From positions 1 to 64,000 of the forward strand of contig CAZEVY010000019.1 of the NCBI GenBank assembly GCA_964515555.1: a stretch of DNA of 64,000 nt, written 5' to 3'. Below are positions 63,051-64,000 of this stretch, piece by piece; within the stretch, counting starts at the first letter, position 1; every line of letters starts with the position of its first letter. The notes under the pieces were generated by a model that was given only the letters and a program-made list of their open reading frames with translations, did no database searches and was not told where the DNA came from. Source of the stretch: CAZEVY01 sp964515555 (GTDB lineage: Bacteria; Acidobacteriota; Terriglobia; Bryobacterales; Bryobacteraceae). The translations under genes and the position numbers were made by a program.

Positions 63051-64000
63051 GGGGCCGTCCCCGGAACGGCGGGCGCCGGGCGCGGTCGAGCGCGCGGAGA
63101 GAGTTCGACGCTCTCGTGCTCGTGGATCATCTGGCGCTCGTTGTTGTCCTCGGGACTCAACAGGCGAGGCTTCTCGGTGAGCGCCTGCGACGACTCGTCG
63201 GCCTTGAAGCGGCGGAAGAGCGTCTCCTCGCGCGCGGCTCTTTCGTTGTCGCCGAGCCCGCGATACGCCAGCATCAGCGTGTAGTGCGCCTGCAAGTCCT
63301 CGGGGTCGACCGCGAGTACCTTTTCCAGCGCGGCGACGGCGTCGCCGTACTGCCGCTTCAAAAACAGAATGCGGCCGATCTGATTCAGCACGACGCGATC
63401 GCGCGGATACTTCGATTCGGCCTTGCGAAGCGAGGCCAGCGCGGCGTCGTAGTCGCCATCGGCCTTCTCAACGAGGGCGCGGAAGAAGTGCACGCGGCCG
63501 AGCTCCGGTCCGAGCTCGAGCGCCTTGGCGAGGAACGGCTTGGCGGCGTCGGTCTGCCCTTCCTGGATGAGCGCGCGCGCGACGTTGAGCCACCCGTCGG
63601 CATAACCCGGCTCGGCCTCGGTGACGCGGCGGAAGGCGTACTCGGCCCCCTTGAGGTCGCCTTGCAGCAGGAGGCCGATGCCCCAGTCGTTCCAGCGCTC
63701 GCGGTCCTCCTTGCGCACCACGGGCGACCACGCCGGTTCGCCGCGCGCATCCCCGAGTTCGAGCTTCGATTCGGCGCGCGCCAGCACGACGATGGGCAGG
63801 TTGGGGATTTCGTCCTTGATTTGGCCCGAAACATTCTTGGGGATGCTTGTTTTTTCGAAGGTGTACGCCCTGCTGTCGTGGTCCTTGCCGGCGGCGCCGG
63901 CGCCGGCCTTGCCCGCGTAGACGTAGTTGGTGTAGTAGTGCGTAAACTTCCGATAGTTCAGCCTGGCCTCGAGCGTCACCGGACCCTTCACATCGGGCGG
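63047..64000 (-). CDS. TPR-repeat protein, C-terminal part (5' end outside window)
   Basis: The reading frame continues past the window start of the gene with no stop (PPDV before MKGPVTLEARLNYRKF), so only the last 317 or so residues are visible. The region LNYRKFTHYYTNYVYAGK is typical of the middle of large multiheme-cytochrome/TPR proteins. At least four TPR units follow: ADGWLNVARALIQEGQTD, VHFFRALVEKADGDY, VVLNQIGRILFLKRQYGDA, LQAHYTLMLAYRGLGDN. The tail is proline/arginine-rich. The next gene is the ASPIC/UnbV protein, a frequent neighbour. Confidence 0.85.
   Translation of the reverse strand, partial: PPDVKGPVTLEARLNYRKFTHYYTNYVYAGKAGAGAAGKDHDSRAYTFEKTSIPKNVSGQIKDEIPNLPIVVLARAESKLELGDARGEPAWSPVVRKEDRERWNDWGIGLLLQGDLKGAEYAFRRVTEAEPGYADGWLNVARALIQEGQTDAAKPFLAKALELGPELGRVHFFRALVEKADGDYDAALASLRKAESKYPRDRVVLNQIGRILFLKRQYGDAVAALEKVLAVDPEDLQAHYTLMLAYRGLGDNERAAREETLFRRFKADESSQALTEKPRLLSPEDNNERQMIHEHESVELSPRARPRPAPAVPGTAP

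Overview
The window is one GC-rich bacterial scaffold fragment with dense coding and many 1-20 base gene overlaps. It most likely comes from an acidobacterium of the Solibacter/Bryobacter group. The best markers are two proteins ending in the 'Solibacter uncharacterized C-terminal domain' (TIGR03437 family), TolB/PD40-propeller serine/threonine kinases, many FG-GAP/VCBS and ASPIC/UnbV proteins, Tat-exported Gfo/Idh/MocA and sugar-isomerase-like proteins, PQQ-cytochrome c fusions and a PEP-CTERM protein. This placement is inferred from gene content only. A run of 100 N (36416-36515) shows that the scaffold was joined from contigs.

Layout. 1-8750 (minus): a complex I operon in the order nuoA-C-D-E-F-G-H-J-K-L, with no nuoB and no nuoI. 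8819-10959 (plus): a ThiS-like protein, a small basic protein overlapping a nucleotidyltransferase, a two-CxxC protein and a decayed vapBC pair. 10968-19808 (mostly minus): reductive pyrimidine degradation (NCS1 permease, dihydropyrimidinase, PreA, PreT, beta-ureidopropionase) plus a gamma-glutamyltransferase-family protein; one unrelated plus-strand gene sits inside it. 19948-23205 (plus): a PEP-CTERM protein, then a cupredoxin-like lipoprotein, ctaA and ctaB for heme A and oxidase assembly. 23210-36415: three receptor-like kinases. The second is divergent from an exported sugar-oxidation cassette (26592-31108) across a 30-base gap holding a perfect 14-bp palindrome. Kinases two and three share 791 identical bases over their kinase domains although their sensor halves have diverged. 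36516-40984 (minus): two TIGR03437 proteins, one broken by frameshifts. 41079-45418 (plus): a transaldolase-glucose-6-phosphate isomerase fusion and zwf. 45480-64000: a ParE-type toxin and antitoxin, thymidine kinase, an AI-2E transporter, sulfhydrylase metY with a CoA-binding partner, plsC-glpD, a MarR regulator with a START-like protein, a nitrilase, a subclass B3 metallo-beta-lactamase divergent from a secreted esterase, a third sugar-isomerase-like protein, and an ASPIC/UnbV protein with a TPR protein cut by the window end.

Three themes cut across the window. Palindromic repeat elements lie between genes and also inside coding frames (nuoG end, hydA, ctaA). Toxin-antitoxin modules are present in intact and decayed forms. 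Several -10-like boxes lie only 5-7 bases from start codons, which suggests leaderless mRNAs. No rRNA, tRNA, CRISPR array, insertion sequence or clear intrinsic terminator was seen.
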